64,000 nt of DNA, from contig CM055095.1 of NCBI GenBank assembly GCA_029204225.1, positions 12,424,399 to 12,488,398 of the forward strand, written 5' to 3'. The DNA comes from Diphasiastrum complanatum (taxonomy: Eukaryota > Streptophyta > Lycopodiopsida > Lycopodiales > Lycopodiaceae). Position numbers and translations under genes: made by a program. The notes beneath the pieces are model-generated. The model had not been told where the DNA came from. It searched no databases and saw only the letters and a list, made by a program, of their open reading frames with translations. Of the stretch, positions 43,707-47,650 are shown piece by piece. Every line of letters begins with the position of its first letter. Within the stretch, counting starts at the first letter, position 1.

Positions 43707-45353
43707 TGGAAAAATAGCTTATGGCTGAATTTTTTTTTTTTTTGGGGATCAATGGTCAAACCAGCGTTTTGCCTCTCAGAAGTGCAGTAGATGGGGGCAC
43801 AAACAGATCTTATTTTCAACAACTATTTGGTTGTTATTTGCTCTGGTTTTCAATAAATGCTTAGGGGGTTCTGGGGTGGGTAGCCCCCTGGTGGGGGTTT
43901 TGGGGGGCAACGCCCCCCAACGGCTGGGTTCGGGGGCTGCCGGTAGACCCCGGCCCCGACGGTAAGGCCTCTTTCTGATTTGGCCTTCCAACTCCCTGAG
44001 CGAAAACACACTTATTGGGACCATCTGTGATCGTAACAAACATGCTAGAGGTTAGTTTTGAATTTTTATCCTTGACAGAACCCAACATGGATTAATGCAC
44101 CTGAACTGGACCATCCTGCACCCGAAACAGTCGACAAACTACACAGTAATAATGCTCTTAATTAGAGCTTTCATCTGATACTAAGGGCCTTGCGCCATCC
44201 ACCCTCGTCCAGATGACTGAAATGGACCCGTGTTGCCACCCATATTGCCAAAAAAAAAACCAAAAAAAGAAATTAAAAAAAAAACGTTTCTGGAATTTTT
44301 TTGAAATTTTCAGAAACGCGTTTCTGAACCGCGTTTCTGACCGCAATTCTGAAACGCGTTTCAGAAACACAGTGCATCTATGTTACAAACATCATTAAAT
44401 CTAGAGAAGCACAACCATTTTCATAATTTACTAGTTTTACATGCCAGGAACTTCAATCAAGTAAGATTCAGAAGCAAGCTAGGATTTATTCATCTGCACA
44501 TAATGAAATTTAGTGTGTAAAACCTAGTTCCCATGACAATGGTATGAAATATCATAATAACGAGGTCTCCACATCACCATACTTTAGTCAAGCCAACATG
44601 GCCTGAGAATATATATGTAGTAAACATTTATTTCCATGTATTGAGGTTTGGCCAAGTGAACTACATTCTATACAAAATAAGCATGAAATGCCATGGTAAA
44701 ACCCCGCCTACTTGATTACATCATTTGTTTATATGGCTCAGTCATGAAGTTGTGGGACTTTTCCAATGTTTTTTAACAGACATGTGTATATTTATAGTGA
44801 TTGCCAGGTGCCGTCCTTGCATTGTGTTTTCTCATGCACTGTTCCTGTAAGTCACCTTGCACCTAAATGAGAAGAAGATAGAATTATTCTGAAAGCAAAC
44901 AGAGGAAAGCTCATATTCCATGCAAGCATGGTTACTGCATCTTTAAGTTGTCACGATTTATTCATTTGGAAGGTGACAAATTTGTACCAATGTCTCTAGG
45001 CTCTGCCAAATTTATTTTGATTGCGACCTTTTGGAAGTAGTGAATCCAGTTTGGAATCTGCTTTGTGGTTACAGACCCTGGCCTTGGATTTTGGAAAGTA
45101 CAATATTCGAGTAAATGCAATTGCAAGGGGACTTTCAGATTCTGACTCCCTTTATCGTTCAATGATTACTGACACAAATGGGAAACCTGAGAAAGAAGCA
45201 TTGCCTTTAGGACGCTGGGCTGATGTGTCAAAGGACTTTTCTTCAACCATTGTTTATCTTGCTGGAGATTCTTCCGCATTTTTGACAGGGACCATAATTG
45301 TGATTGATGGAGGGCAATCTCTGGTCAGGGCTCGTATGCGTTCATACATCTAA
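12079..45353 (+). CDS. short-chain dehydrogenase/reductase, 4 exons over 33 kb
   Basis: Join 12079-12191, 12750-12964, 28123-28352 and 45075-45353. This gives 837 bases, or 278 residues plus TAA, with GT/AG at all three introns and the frame kept throughout. It is a classical-length SDR with a Rossmann fold that would bind NAD(P)H. The cofactor motif is T18-G-A-T-E-D23-V-G25, where TGxxxGIG is usual, so D23 replaces a glycine. L76-D77-V78 is the adenine-contact segment. N104-C-A-N stands in place of NNAG. The active-site region has N130, S159 and Y174, but M178 where the YxxxK lysine is expected. The C-terminus carries [16 protein letters not shown], the [15 protein letters not shown] segment and a basic end RMRSYI. 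The body matches plant SDRs annotated as FabG-like or Rossmann-fold proteins; the substrate is unknown. I recall plant relatives that also lack the lysine, so a non-catalytic or unusual role is possible. The clean splicing argues against a pseudogene. Confidence 0.85.
12750..12964 (+). CDS. SDR exon 2
   Basis: The acceptor is ATTACCAG at 12,742-12,749. The alternative CAG at 12,761-12,763 would give an immediate stop, which decides the acceptor. The exon encodes [24 protein letters not shown] and [14 protein letters not shown]. It ends TCAG followed by GTATAT. Intron 2 (12,965-28,122) holds the first hAT element, the gypsy and TRIM insertions and further gypsy debris. Confidence 0.85.
13469..13556. 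repeat. hAT copy A left subterminal GTCCGGACGC repeats
   Basis: Several close copies of GCGTCCGGATGCA and CGTCCGGACGCGGACGCG. Such clustered short motifs near the ends are typical transposase-binding sites in hAT elements. The same motif family is at the other end (23,022-23,140). Confidence 0.7.
14016..14230 (+). promoter_or_regulatory. 85-bp repeats upstream of second ORF, hAT copy A
   Basis: CACATGGGCACTGTGGGGGA occurs at 14,102 and 14,187, an 85-bp period, each followed by GCAG(A/G)CCATGG. Partial units precede them. The homologous 85-86 bp repeat occurs in hAT copy B on the other strand (43,238-43,420). A TTAAATAGGCACT box follows at 14,260, which corresponds to ATAAATAGGCACT in copy B and may be the TATA box of the second ORF. 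Confidence 0.6.
14300..14605 (+). pseudogene. second hAT ORF (basic protein), copy A
   Basis: Homologue of the 135-residue protein on the minus strand at 42,652-43,059. One frame gives [32 protein letters not shown]; after a small deletion near 14,445 the next frame gives [28 protein letters not shown] and [16 protein letters not shown]. Over the last 49 residues only about five differ from copy B. The 3' flank (GTTTTTTGTGCAACGCG) is also shared. The break makes this copy probably non-functional. The function is unknown; the very basic, arginine-rich helix-like region suggests nucleic-acid binding. Confidence 0.7.
14930..15287 (+). repeat. gypsy 5' LTR
   Basis: 358 bp, from TGTTACGAGCTCGTAACC to GGATCTATTACA. 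The first 18 bases form an inverted repeat (GTTACGAGCTCGTAAC). It contains ACTCTATATCAGGG, a possible TATA region, at about 15,212. Confidence 0.95.
15289..15300 (+). other. gypsy primer-binding site
   Basis: TGGTATCAGAGC, complementary to the 3' end of plant initiator tRNA-Met, one base after the 5' LTR. Confidence 0.95.
15836..16108 (+). pseudogene. gypsy gag fragment
   Basis: 90 codons from the C-terminal half of a gag capsid domain: [20 protein letters not shown] and [20 protein letters not shown]. The usual N-terminal gag is absent between the primer site and here (15,300-15,835 holds no matching frame). A frameshift separates it from the zinc knuckle to the right. Confidence 0.75.
16213..19906 (+). 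pseudogene. gypsy pol with chromodomain, broken
   Basis: Order of parts: zinc knuckle C-x2-C-x4-H-x4-C at 16,216-16,257; protease [10 protein letters not shown] at about 16,490 (the usual DSG is DDG); RT 17,197-17,800 with FLDDILVYS near 17,527; RNase H from about 17,970 ([13 protein letters not shown]) to 18,310; integrase zinc region 18,700-18,835 (CQKC); catalytic core from 18,910 ([12 protein letters not shown]); chromodomain 19,780-19,900 ([18 protein letters not shown]). TAG stops lie at 17,161, 18,740 and 19,214, with frameshifts near 17,715 and 19,320 and again near 19,550. At 19,214 a relative at 25,960 (minus strand) has CAA, so this TAG replaced glutamine. Confidence 0.9.
19905..19917 (+). 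other. gypsy polypurine tract
   Basis: AAGGGGGAGGGAG directly before the 3' LTR, the primer for plus-strand synthesis. The stop codon of the polyprotein (TAA, 19,904-19,906) overlaps it. Confidence 0.9.
19918..20275 (+). repeat. gypsy 3' LTR
   Basis: 358 bp, six differences from the 5' LTR, followed by the target duplication TCTTG. Confidence 0.95.
20665..20808 (+). repeat. TRIM 5' LTR
   Basis: 144 bp, TGTTGGAATATC to GGATTTCTAACA. It includes the tRNA-like sequence at 20,707-20,779 and a small TCCAT/ATGGA inverted repeat after it. Confidence 0.95.
20707..20779 (+). other. tRNA-like sequence in TRIM LTR1
   Basis: 73 nt. The acceptor stem GGGCGGA pairs with TCTGTCC (7 pairs, two G-U) plus discriminator A. 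The D arm is GCTC-AGTGGTA-GAGC. The T arm is CTGGG-TTCGAAT-CCTAG. A box: TAGCTCAGTGG (20,714); B box: GGTTCGAATCC (20,758), a perfect match to the Pol III consensus. The anticodon arm is poor: one mismatch if the loop is TCCGGTA (anticodon CGG), and position 33 is C, not T. There is no TTTT terminator. It is tRNA-derived but probably not a working tRNA gene. Confidence 0.85.
20809..20821 (+). other. TRIM primer-binding site
   Basis: TGGTATCAGAGCC, directly after the 5' LTR; complementary to initiator tRNA-Met. Confidence 0.95.
20926..21069 (+). repeat. TRIM 3' LTR
   Basis: 144 bp with the same ends as the 5' LTR. Two differences: the B box reads GGTTCAAATCC and ATATTATG is ATATCATG. Confidence 0.95.
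20968..21040 (+). other. tRNA-like sequence in TRIM LTR2
   Basis: Second copy of the tRNA-like sequence with all three paired arms kept. One B-box base is changed (C-G to C-A at the TTCGAAT loop), which would weaken Pol III recognition compared with LTR1. Confidence 0.85.
22458..22980. repeat. (CT)n/(CA)n low-complexity tract in hAT copy A
   Basis: Mixed CT and CA dinucleotide runs, including (TC)n at 22,458-22,484, (CA)n at 22,485-22,515 and a long (CT)n at 22,830-22,892, followed by poly-T. It lies in the presumed 5' leader and promoter region of the copy A transposase. Open frames across it (ERERER, SLSLSL) are artefacts. Confidence 0.9.
23161..23626. other. SDR intron 2 sequence, nothing recognised
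   Basis: AT-rich intron DNA between hAT copy A and the next gypsy LTR. No feature recognised. Confidence 0.4.
23627..25027 (+). mobile_element. rearranged gypsy derivative with 5' LTR
   Basis: A 5' LTR (23,627-23,982, about 356 bp, TGTTACGAG...CTAACA) shares its last third with the LTR of the element at 14,930 (CACTGGGCTAGGAGGGGC, GGCTGGGTGGATTAG). The primer site is decayed (TGTTATTAGAGCC for TGGTATCAGAGCC). A gag-like coiled-coil start follows at 24,077-24,364 ([20 protein letters not shown]). It then jumps to a piece matching the RNase H-integrase linker of that element ([35 protein letters not shown]), then to a protease-region frame at 24,696-24,902 ([20 protein letters not shown]). It ends with a polypurine tract at 25,011-25,026. 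It is internally scrambled and cannot be autonomous. Confidence 0.7.
25028..25451 (+). repeat. LTR of a related gypsy element
   Basis: Begins TGTTAGGGACCCGACCCC directly after a polypurine tract and ends GCATGTAACA, about 424 bp. It does not match the LTR at 23,627, so the two belong to different subfamilies or recombined. No second copy was found in the window. Confidence 0.55.
25452..25830 (+). mobile_element. gypsy linker-region remnant
   Basis: Matches, on the plus strand, the RNase H-integrase linker of the element at 18,360-18,660: a GCATGATGC-FF-rich start, a stretch of repeated GTTGAGG and CCAAAAG units, then [15 protein letters not shown], the counterpart of [18 protein letters not shown]. 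Stops are frequent. Confidence 0.55.
25871..26305 (-). mobile_element. gypsy integrase remnant
   Basis: On the minus strand: [16 protein letters not shown] and [20 protein letters not shown] (integrase zinc region), [11 protein letters not shown] (core), then [20 protein letters not shown] and [11 protein letters not shown]. These match the plus-strand element at 18,700-19,300. It lies in the opposite orientation to the linker remnant immediately to its left, so the two are separate or inverted pieces. Confidence 0.65.
26324..27648 (-). mobile_element. gypsy remnant bounded by direct repeats
   Basis: Two direct repeats, 26,324-26,570 and 27,414-27,648, share AGATCAATAGCTAAGCTAAG, AAGGAGACTAAAGAGAGAGA and ACAATAGGTCCTACTTATAC; they may be LTR pieces. 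Between them the minus strand encodes an integrase C-terminal region at 27,400-27,047 ([36 protein letters not shown]). Gag, protease, RT and the primer site are missing. Confidence 0.65.
27649..28122. other. SDR intron 2 end, nothing recognised
   Basis: No gene or repeat recognised. The acceptor of exon 3 (TTGGCAG) lies at its right end. Confidence 0.4.
28123..28352 (+). CDS. SDR exon 3 (active-site exon)
   Basis: The acceptor AG is at 28,121-28,122 and the donor GTATGT at 28,353. The exon completes codon 110 and encodes residues 111-186: [31 protein letters not shown] and [16 protein letters not shown]. It carries the catalytic Ser and Tyr equivalents and the Met that replaces the active-site Lys. 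Confidence 0.85.
28353..29262. other. SDR intron 3 start, nothing recognised
   Basis: AT-rich intron sequence. No transposon domain or RNA gene was recognised before the LINE. Confidence 0.4.
29263..31200 (-). mobile_element. LINE, reverse transcriptase region
   Basis: Minus-strand non-LTR element. The main frame, 30,465-29,263 (400 codons), includes [30 protein letters not shown], the catalytic [16 protein letters not shown] and [15 protein letters not shown], then a long 3' region. Upstream frames (31,163-30,480) give [34 protein letters not shown] and a VYCCFVDF-like piece, the pre-palm part of the RT. Frameshifts or stops separate the parts near 30,780 and 30,480. No endonuclease domain was recognised, and it ends before a poly-A tail can be defined. 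It is the same family as the fragment at 100-600. Confidence 0.8.
31671..32648 (-). CDS. copia RNase H and RT end
   Basis: Open frame of 325 codons. It starts with the integrase-RT linker and the first RT residues ([18 protein letters not shown]), then jumps directly to the RT tail ([20 protein letters not shown]) and a full RNase [48 protein letters not shown] and [19 protein letters not shown]. The catalytic core of RT (the YVDDM box region) is missing. The clean deletion without later stops suggests the copy moved in this form, using enzymes from another copy. Confidence 0.85.
   Translation of the reverse strand: MGPRIEEESPRIFSSRRSQRERSEPRRLTSEDRDKQVDINSTDCAYFISHEEPKDVYDKLNSKEWHLAMKEEYDALMAKAVKPSRDDGTPFVDETLYMQLVGSLIYLTTTRPDISYVVGVASQFMSSPTEAHWKAAKRVLRYVKGTTCYGIEYTDDGKLQLGGFTDSDWAGDRDDRKSTTGYTFNLGSGANSWCSKKQPTVTLSSTEAEYRAAAKATCKAIWLRRLLGEVQIPQDGPTVLYCDSQSCIQLAKNPVYHARMKHIEVDQHFLREKIQSGEIQLENCDTNEQAADIFTKALSREKFEKFRSMLGVGMNKIAIEGGLLK
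31682..31697 (-). other. copia polypurine tract
   Basis: Element strand GCCATTGAGGGGGGCC, directly next to the 3' LTR. Confidence 0.8.
32754..33830 (-). CDS. copia gag and protease start
   Basis: Open frame of 358 codons (a likely start is the internal Met at 33,809). The gag domain includes [19 protein letters not shown] and [20 protein letters not shown]. After a lysine-rich stretch comes a CCHC zinc knuckle, [14 protein letters not shown], and then the protease active site [13 protein letters not shown] frameshift follows and the rest of the protease and all the integrase are gone. Capsid-type gag with one knuckle is normal for copia. It could still make capsids. Confidence 0.85.
   Translation of the reverse strand: MSYFYPAMSSLAESMLSEASRLDGTNFSIWKFKIKNILEDKGCWKLVTGDEPVPTSELELKDYIKRGEKAHGIINMSVRDNVIPLIRLAVKGPVDAWHILCELYETASTTRLLYLKNKLYTLRMETGETITDHLTKIQDLRYQLSVLGEAIADKDLVPIVLNSLSYVYQNFVMMISVREEIPTYEEVYDLLLQEEMRRVNLSKREDFQEHAFASKKKQNPAKDKKKGKDKNKGAPQTLEQGMENLQMSEAKSSSSTSSAPRRKENCNYCGKYGHFAFECRKKLAEQKKGTKKQEGNVVESVAREEQSDIRQAELFSVALASQATTSGWYIDSGASKHITPHRIGLIPLWGFVMDKRCA
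34219..34230 (-). other. copia primer-binding site
   Basis: GCTCTGATACCA on the plus strand, that is TGGTATCAGAGC on the element strand, directly next to the 5' LTR. Confidence 0.95.
34430..34931 (-). repeat. LTR of second copia element
   Basis: 502 bp, plus strand TGTAGGAAATAG...TATTCCAACA, preceded by GGTAA. It interrupts the 5' LTR of the copia element on the left. A run of three TATTGGCTATCCAACTACTTGA-like units (about 22-24 bp) lies at 34,637-34,700. TATATATAG on the plus strand is near 34,602. The partner LTR was not found. Confidence 0.75.
34932..36628 (-). mobile_element. second copia remnant with duplicated linker
   Basis: Two long minus-strand frames. The right one (36,865-36,062) gives the integrase C-terminus [20 protein letters not shown] and [16 protein letters not shown], then a Q/P/E-rich linker. 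The left one (36,027-35,050) gives the RT start [20 protein letters not shown], then RT-like [13 protein letters not shown], then a second, diverged copy of the same linker: [20 protein letters not shown] against [20 protein letters not shown], and [10 protein letters not shown] against [10 protein letters not shown]. The RT core and RNase H are absent. The left end of 36,865-36,630 is (GA)n. Confidence 0.7.
36629..36830. repeat. (GA)n microsatellites
   Basis: (GA)n at about 36,629-36,688 and a shorter run at 36,809-36,830, separated by GC-rich sequence with GGCAGCAGCAGC. It joins the copia remnant to unidentified intron DNA. Confidence 0.9.
36831..37367. other. SDR intron 3, nothing recognised
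   Basis: No coding domain or repeat recognised. Confidence 0.4.
37418..37461. repeat. (TA)n microsatellite left of hAT copy B
   Basis: About 44 bp of TA repeats ending directly at the left end of hAT copy B. A matching TA run is on the other side (43,647-43,698), so the element inserted into a pre-existing TA tract. Confidence 0.9.
37816..42128 (+). pseudogene. hAT transposase (BED, DUF659, hATC, AT-hook tail)
   Basis: BED-type finger at about 37,905-37,965 ([20 protein letters not shown]). After a proline-rich linker, a frame change at about 38,428 leads to the DUF659/RNase H-like core (38,640-39,500): [44 protein letters not shown]. Then [10 protein letters not shown]...VYELMDRIG up to a donor at 39,680. 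Likely introns: 39,680-39,794, 40,141-40,219 and 40,396-40,497. The dimerisation domain is at 40,225-40,390 ([20 protein letters not shown]). An unusually long tail follows: acidic and proline-rich stretches, two AT-hooks ([26 protein letters not shown], about 41,810-41,900) and an acidic end. Stops at 40,953, 41,160 and 41,242 and frame changes near 38,428 and 40,600 suggest a damaged gene, unless some are spliced out. Confidence 0.8.
42129..42651. other. 3' flank between convergent hAT ORFs
   Basis: AT-rich, non-coding. It would hold the 3' untranslated regions of both the transposase and the second ORF. The segment GTTTTTTGTGCAACGCG (minus strand, about 42,478-42,494) is shared with hAT copy A. 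Confidence 0.6.
42652..43059 (-). CDS. second ORF of hAT copy B, basic coiled-coil-like protein
   Basis: Intact frame of 135 codons, ATG at 43,059. The protein is highly charged. The N-terminal half is helix-prone ([20 protein letters not shown]), the middle is [19 protein letters not shown], and the C-terminal half has [20 protein letters not shown] and [18 protein letters not shown], with an acidic end. No known domain is recognised. Hydrophobic residues are sparse; the Arg-rich region could bind DNA or RNA. It converges on the transposase. A TATA-like ATAAATA lies about 130 bp upstream (43,191-43,197), with 85-bp repeats behind it. Conservation with copy A at 14,300-14,605 supports a real protein. 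Confidence 0.75.
   Translation of the reverse strand: MFKDQGAVRRRSIEMAERIPPKPEGEARRKLEEDIRRHNERHRKQEANIREMLRQTRQRNPEPEPPAPAVDPVPAVELDLDEQIGMNFTRRQLIMVRERAARRRANQEAARANREAEQERQNNAPDEGEELVEDQ
43191..43420 (-). promoter_or_regulatory. TATA-like box and 85-bp repeats, hAT copy B second ORF
   Basis: ATAAATAGGCACT (element strand) at 43,185-43,197. Upstream, the unit starting CCATGTGCCTCTGTAC (plus strand) occurs at 43,238 and 43,323, with a partial one at 43,409 (period 85-86 bp). It matches the repeats at 14,016-14,230 in copy A. Confidence 0.6.
43546..43633. repeat. hAT copy B right subterminal GGTACC repeats
   Basis: Seven or so GGTACC-centred palindromic units, such as GGTACCGCCCTGGTACCGCG and GGTACCGGCGGTACC. 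The left end has the same motif at 37,467-37,535. Confidence 0.85.
43647..43698. repeat. (TA)n microsatellite right of hAT copy B
   Basis: About 50 bp of TA repeats beginning directly at the right end of the element, then poly-T. Confidence 0.9.
43861..43975. repeat. GC-rich hairpin sequence
   Basis: G-runs and C-runs with strong inverted repeats, for example GGGGGGC-AAC-GCCCCCC at about 43,903, and GTAGCCCCC with GGGGG tracts. It contrasts with the AT-rich surroundings and could fold tightly. No gene is seen. Confidence 0.6.
44286..44373. repeat. GAAACGCGTTTC repeats
   Basis: Several palindromic units (CAGAAACGCGTTTCTG, CTGAAACGCGTTTCAG) at 44,311-44,366. Matching units (GAAATGCGTTTC, AAACGCGTTTC) lie at 37,370-37,395, on the other side of hAT copy B. 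They may be the ends of an older element into which copy B inserted. Confidence 0.55.
44374..45074. other. SDR intron 3 end, nothing recognised
   Basis: No repeat or domain recognised. The exon 4 acceptor TGGTTACAG is at its right end. Confidence 0.4.
45075..45353 (+). CDS. SDR exon 4 (C-terminus)
   Basis: The acceptor AG is at 45,073-45,074. It encodes residues 187-278, from [20 protein letters not shown] to RMRSYI, then TAA at 45,351-45,353. The IRVN and [10 protein letters not shown] segments are SDR landmarks. Confidence 0.85.
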   Translation, partial: TLALDFGKYNIRVNAIARGLSDSDSLYRSMITDTNGKPEKEALPLGRWADVSKDFSSTIVYLAGDSSAFLTGTIIVIDGGQSLVRARMRSYI

Positions 45354-47295
45354 ATTCTGTAAATGTTTGAAGGTGGCTTAATCAATTTAGTTGTACACAG
45401 TCATTACCACAGGCTAACGCAGTCAGGTGTACTTGTTGAGGGTTAAGCTTATGTGTCGACAAGCATGTGACTGACAGGTTCTCTAGGTAGCTTATTGCTG
45501 ACTTTTCACATTGGTATGAAGGAACTTCAAGGAAGCATGTGTTTGGGCTTGAAGATGTTCTTTAAAAGGATGCCTTTGGATGAAGTTTATGTACTAAAAT
45601 GTTGTCAACAATATGTTATTCAAGTTTTTACTCTGTGTTGAGTGAAGGCCCTCCCCAAACCTTTATGTGGCAGTCTTGTGCTGTGTTCAATATCATTAGG
45701 GATAATACATCTTTGAAGGACATTGTTGATGCCCAGGTGAAATAGCTGCTCAGCCTTATGCTGGTAGGATTTAACATTAGCAATCAGCTCTCTCCTCTAC
45801 TATCTGCTGCTGATTGTCTATCCACTATCATATATTTGAATTCACTTTATACCAGTACTCATCACACACTAGAGCTGTAAGTATGCAAAAAAGGTGGTAT
45901 GAAAAATTAAAGATAAAAGAACAGCGGAAAATTTGAAGCTAACCAATCAAAGCACATGGAAATCCCTGATTAAATGCTCAAAATAACAAGGGAAAAAAGC
46001 TTATATTACCTTTTGCTGGAAAATGTTTAGCTAGGTTTTTTATATGTAAGCAAGGTGGCTGAAGGAAACATCACCATGAAGAGACATTTTGGTTTTGAGA
46101 CATAATATTGCATCTTATTGTGTCACAGAATAAATAGGATACAAAGCTCACCGGGAATTGGAAGAGAAGCAATTATCTGTAGAGAAATTGTGGTCACTTA
46201 TGTAACTGGAAGTTGATTGATTACTCAAATGTTCTTGAATGCTTTGCTCTGGTAGACTGTTATGTAGTAATGCATTGTTTATGCTTGAACTTTGCACATA
46301 TATTGGTCTAAAGTCACTGGTCATTCAGAGCTTTCGTCTTGACTCGCTTGTGATTGATGTAGATGATTGATAGACTTCTTGAACATCTAGATTGTTCTAT
46401 AGTAATACATGCCGATGCTCGAAATTTGAGCTTGTTATGGTCTAAACGTTATTGGTCATTTGAAACTTTTGCCTTGACTTAATTGTGTACAATCAAAACT
46501 AGAATTTCTTGAAGCAAAATGAGTAGCTTTAATTTTCATCGCGAAATGCATGTTCAAGAACATGAATCAGTAATTATGTGTAACTTGACTTTATCGTCAA
46601 ATGGAGATCGCATTGAAGGGAACCTACATAAAGCGTGAAGGCAAGTTAAAGCATTTGGATAGGGAATGAGGAATAAAAAGTAAGTTTTACGGTGAGAGCG
46701 CCACAACCTTTGTGAAGCAATCTAGTGAAAAATAGATGGCTGTGAACTAATGGCATGTTTTCAGATTGAGCAAGCTACTCACAGTAGGCAATTTGGTGGG
46801 AAATAGAAAGTAGTAATCTGATTGTGGAGGACGGAGTTTCATTAGTAATGTTTGTAGCTAGTTGACGTATAAGGATTTGACAAGTAGCTTGAAAGCTGAA
46901 TCATGAATGTGAAAGTAGGCTGTACTTCAAAGATAACCACTTTTGTGGCTCGACACCTAGAAGCATTGAACAATACCATTATCCTTATTGGCCATTGAGT
47001 GTGTTACCTAGAAAAGTATAAAAAGGCACCAAATGTACTATGCCTAGGATAAGCAAAAAAAATCCTTGCCACAAATATTTACTTCACCATAGACCTTGGT
47101 TCGGCAACTAAACAAAGCTATGTGGCCATTTGGGTACACATAGCATAAATATGTTTGGTGGCAAACCCTTAGCTTAGTGTTTGTTTCCACACAAGTAATG
47201 ACCATTGTCGCTGACATGACCATTCAGATGCATTCGTAAACATGTGTAGCAAGACCACCCAATTATGTAGCATTATTATGATACATGACTACATA
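45354..47295. other. SDR 3' flank, no other gene seen
   Basis: The first few hundred bases should contain the 3' untranslated region; no single polyadenylation site stands out. At about 46,225-46,500 there is a diverged duplication of roughly 145 bp (TTGGTCTAAAGTCACTGGTCATT against TGGTCTAAACGTTATTGGTCATT). No transposon domain was recognised. Confidence 0.4.
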
Positions 47296-47650
47296 GAAAT
47301 TGGCTCAAGAAACTGAATTCACAATAGAGAGATGGGCGAGTTTCCATAGGATATATTTTCTCAGAGAGAGAATATTCCTCCTAGGATCCCCATGCAACCT
47401 ATATTGAGTTATTGACCTCCTATTCTTGCATTAAAGCAGTCATTCACTATGCATGTGCTCCTATGTCCAATTATAGATTTGGGCCCTCATATGATTATTA
47501 ATTATTTGATACAACCACATTCGGAACGACGTAGCATAACTAATAACCACATACAACTGGAATGACCGGCTATCCACGTCAAGAATTATTCCTATTCCCT
47601 TGTACAGGACATGGACATAAAATTCTTCCCCCCTTAAACCACTTCTATCT

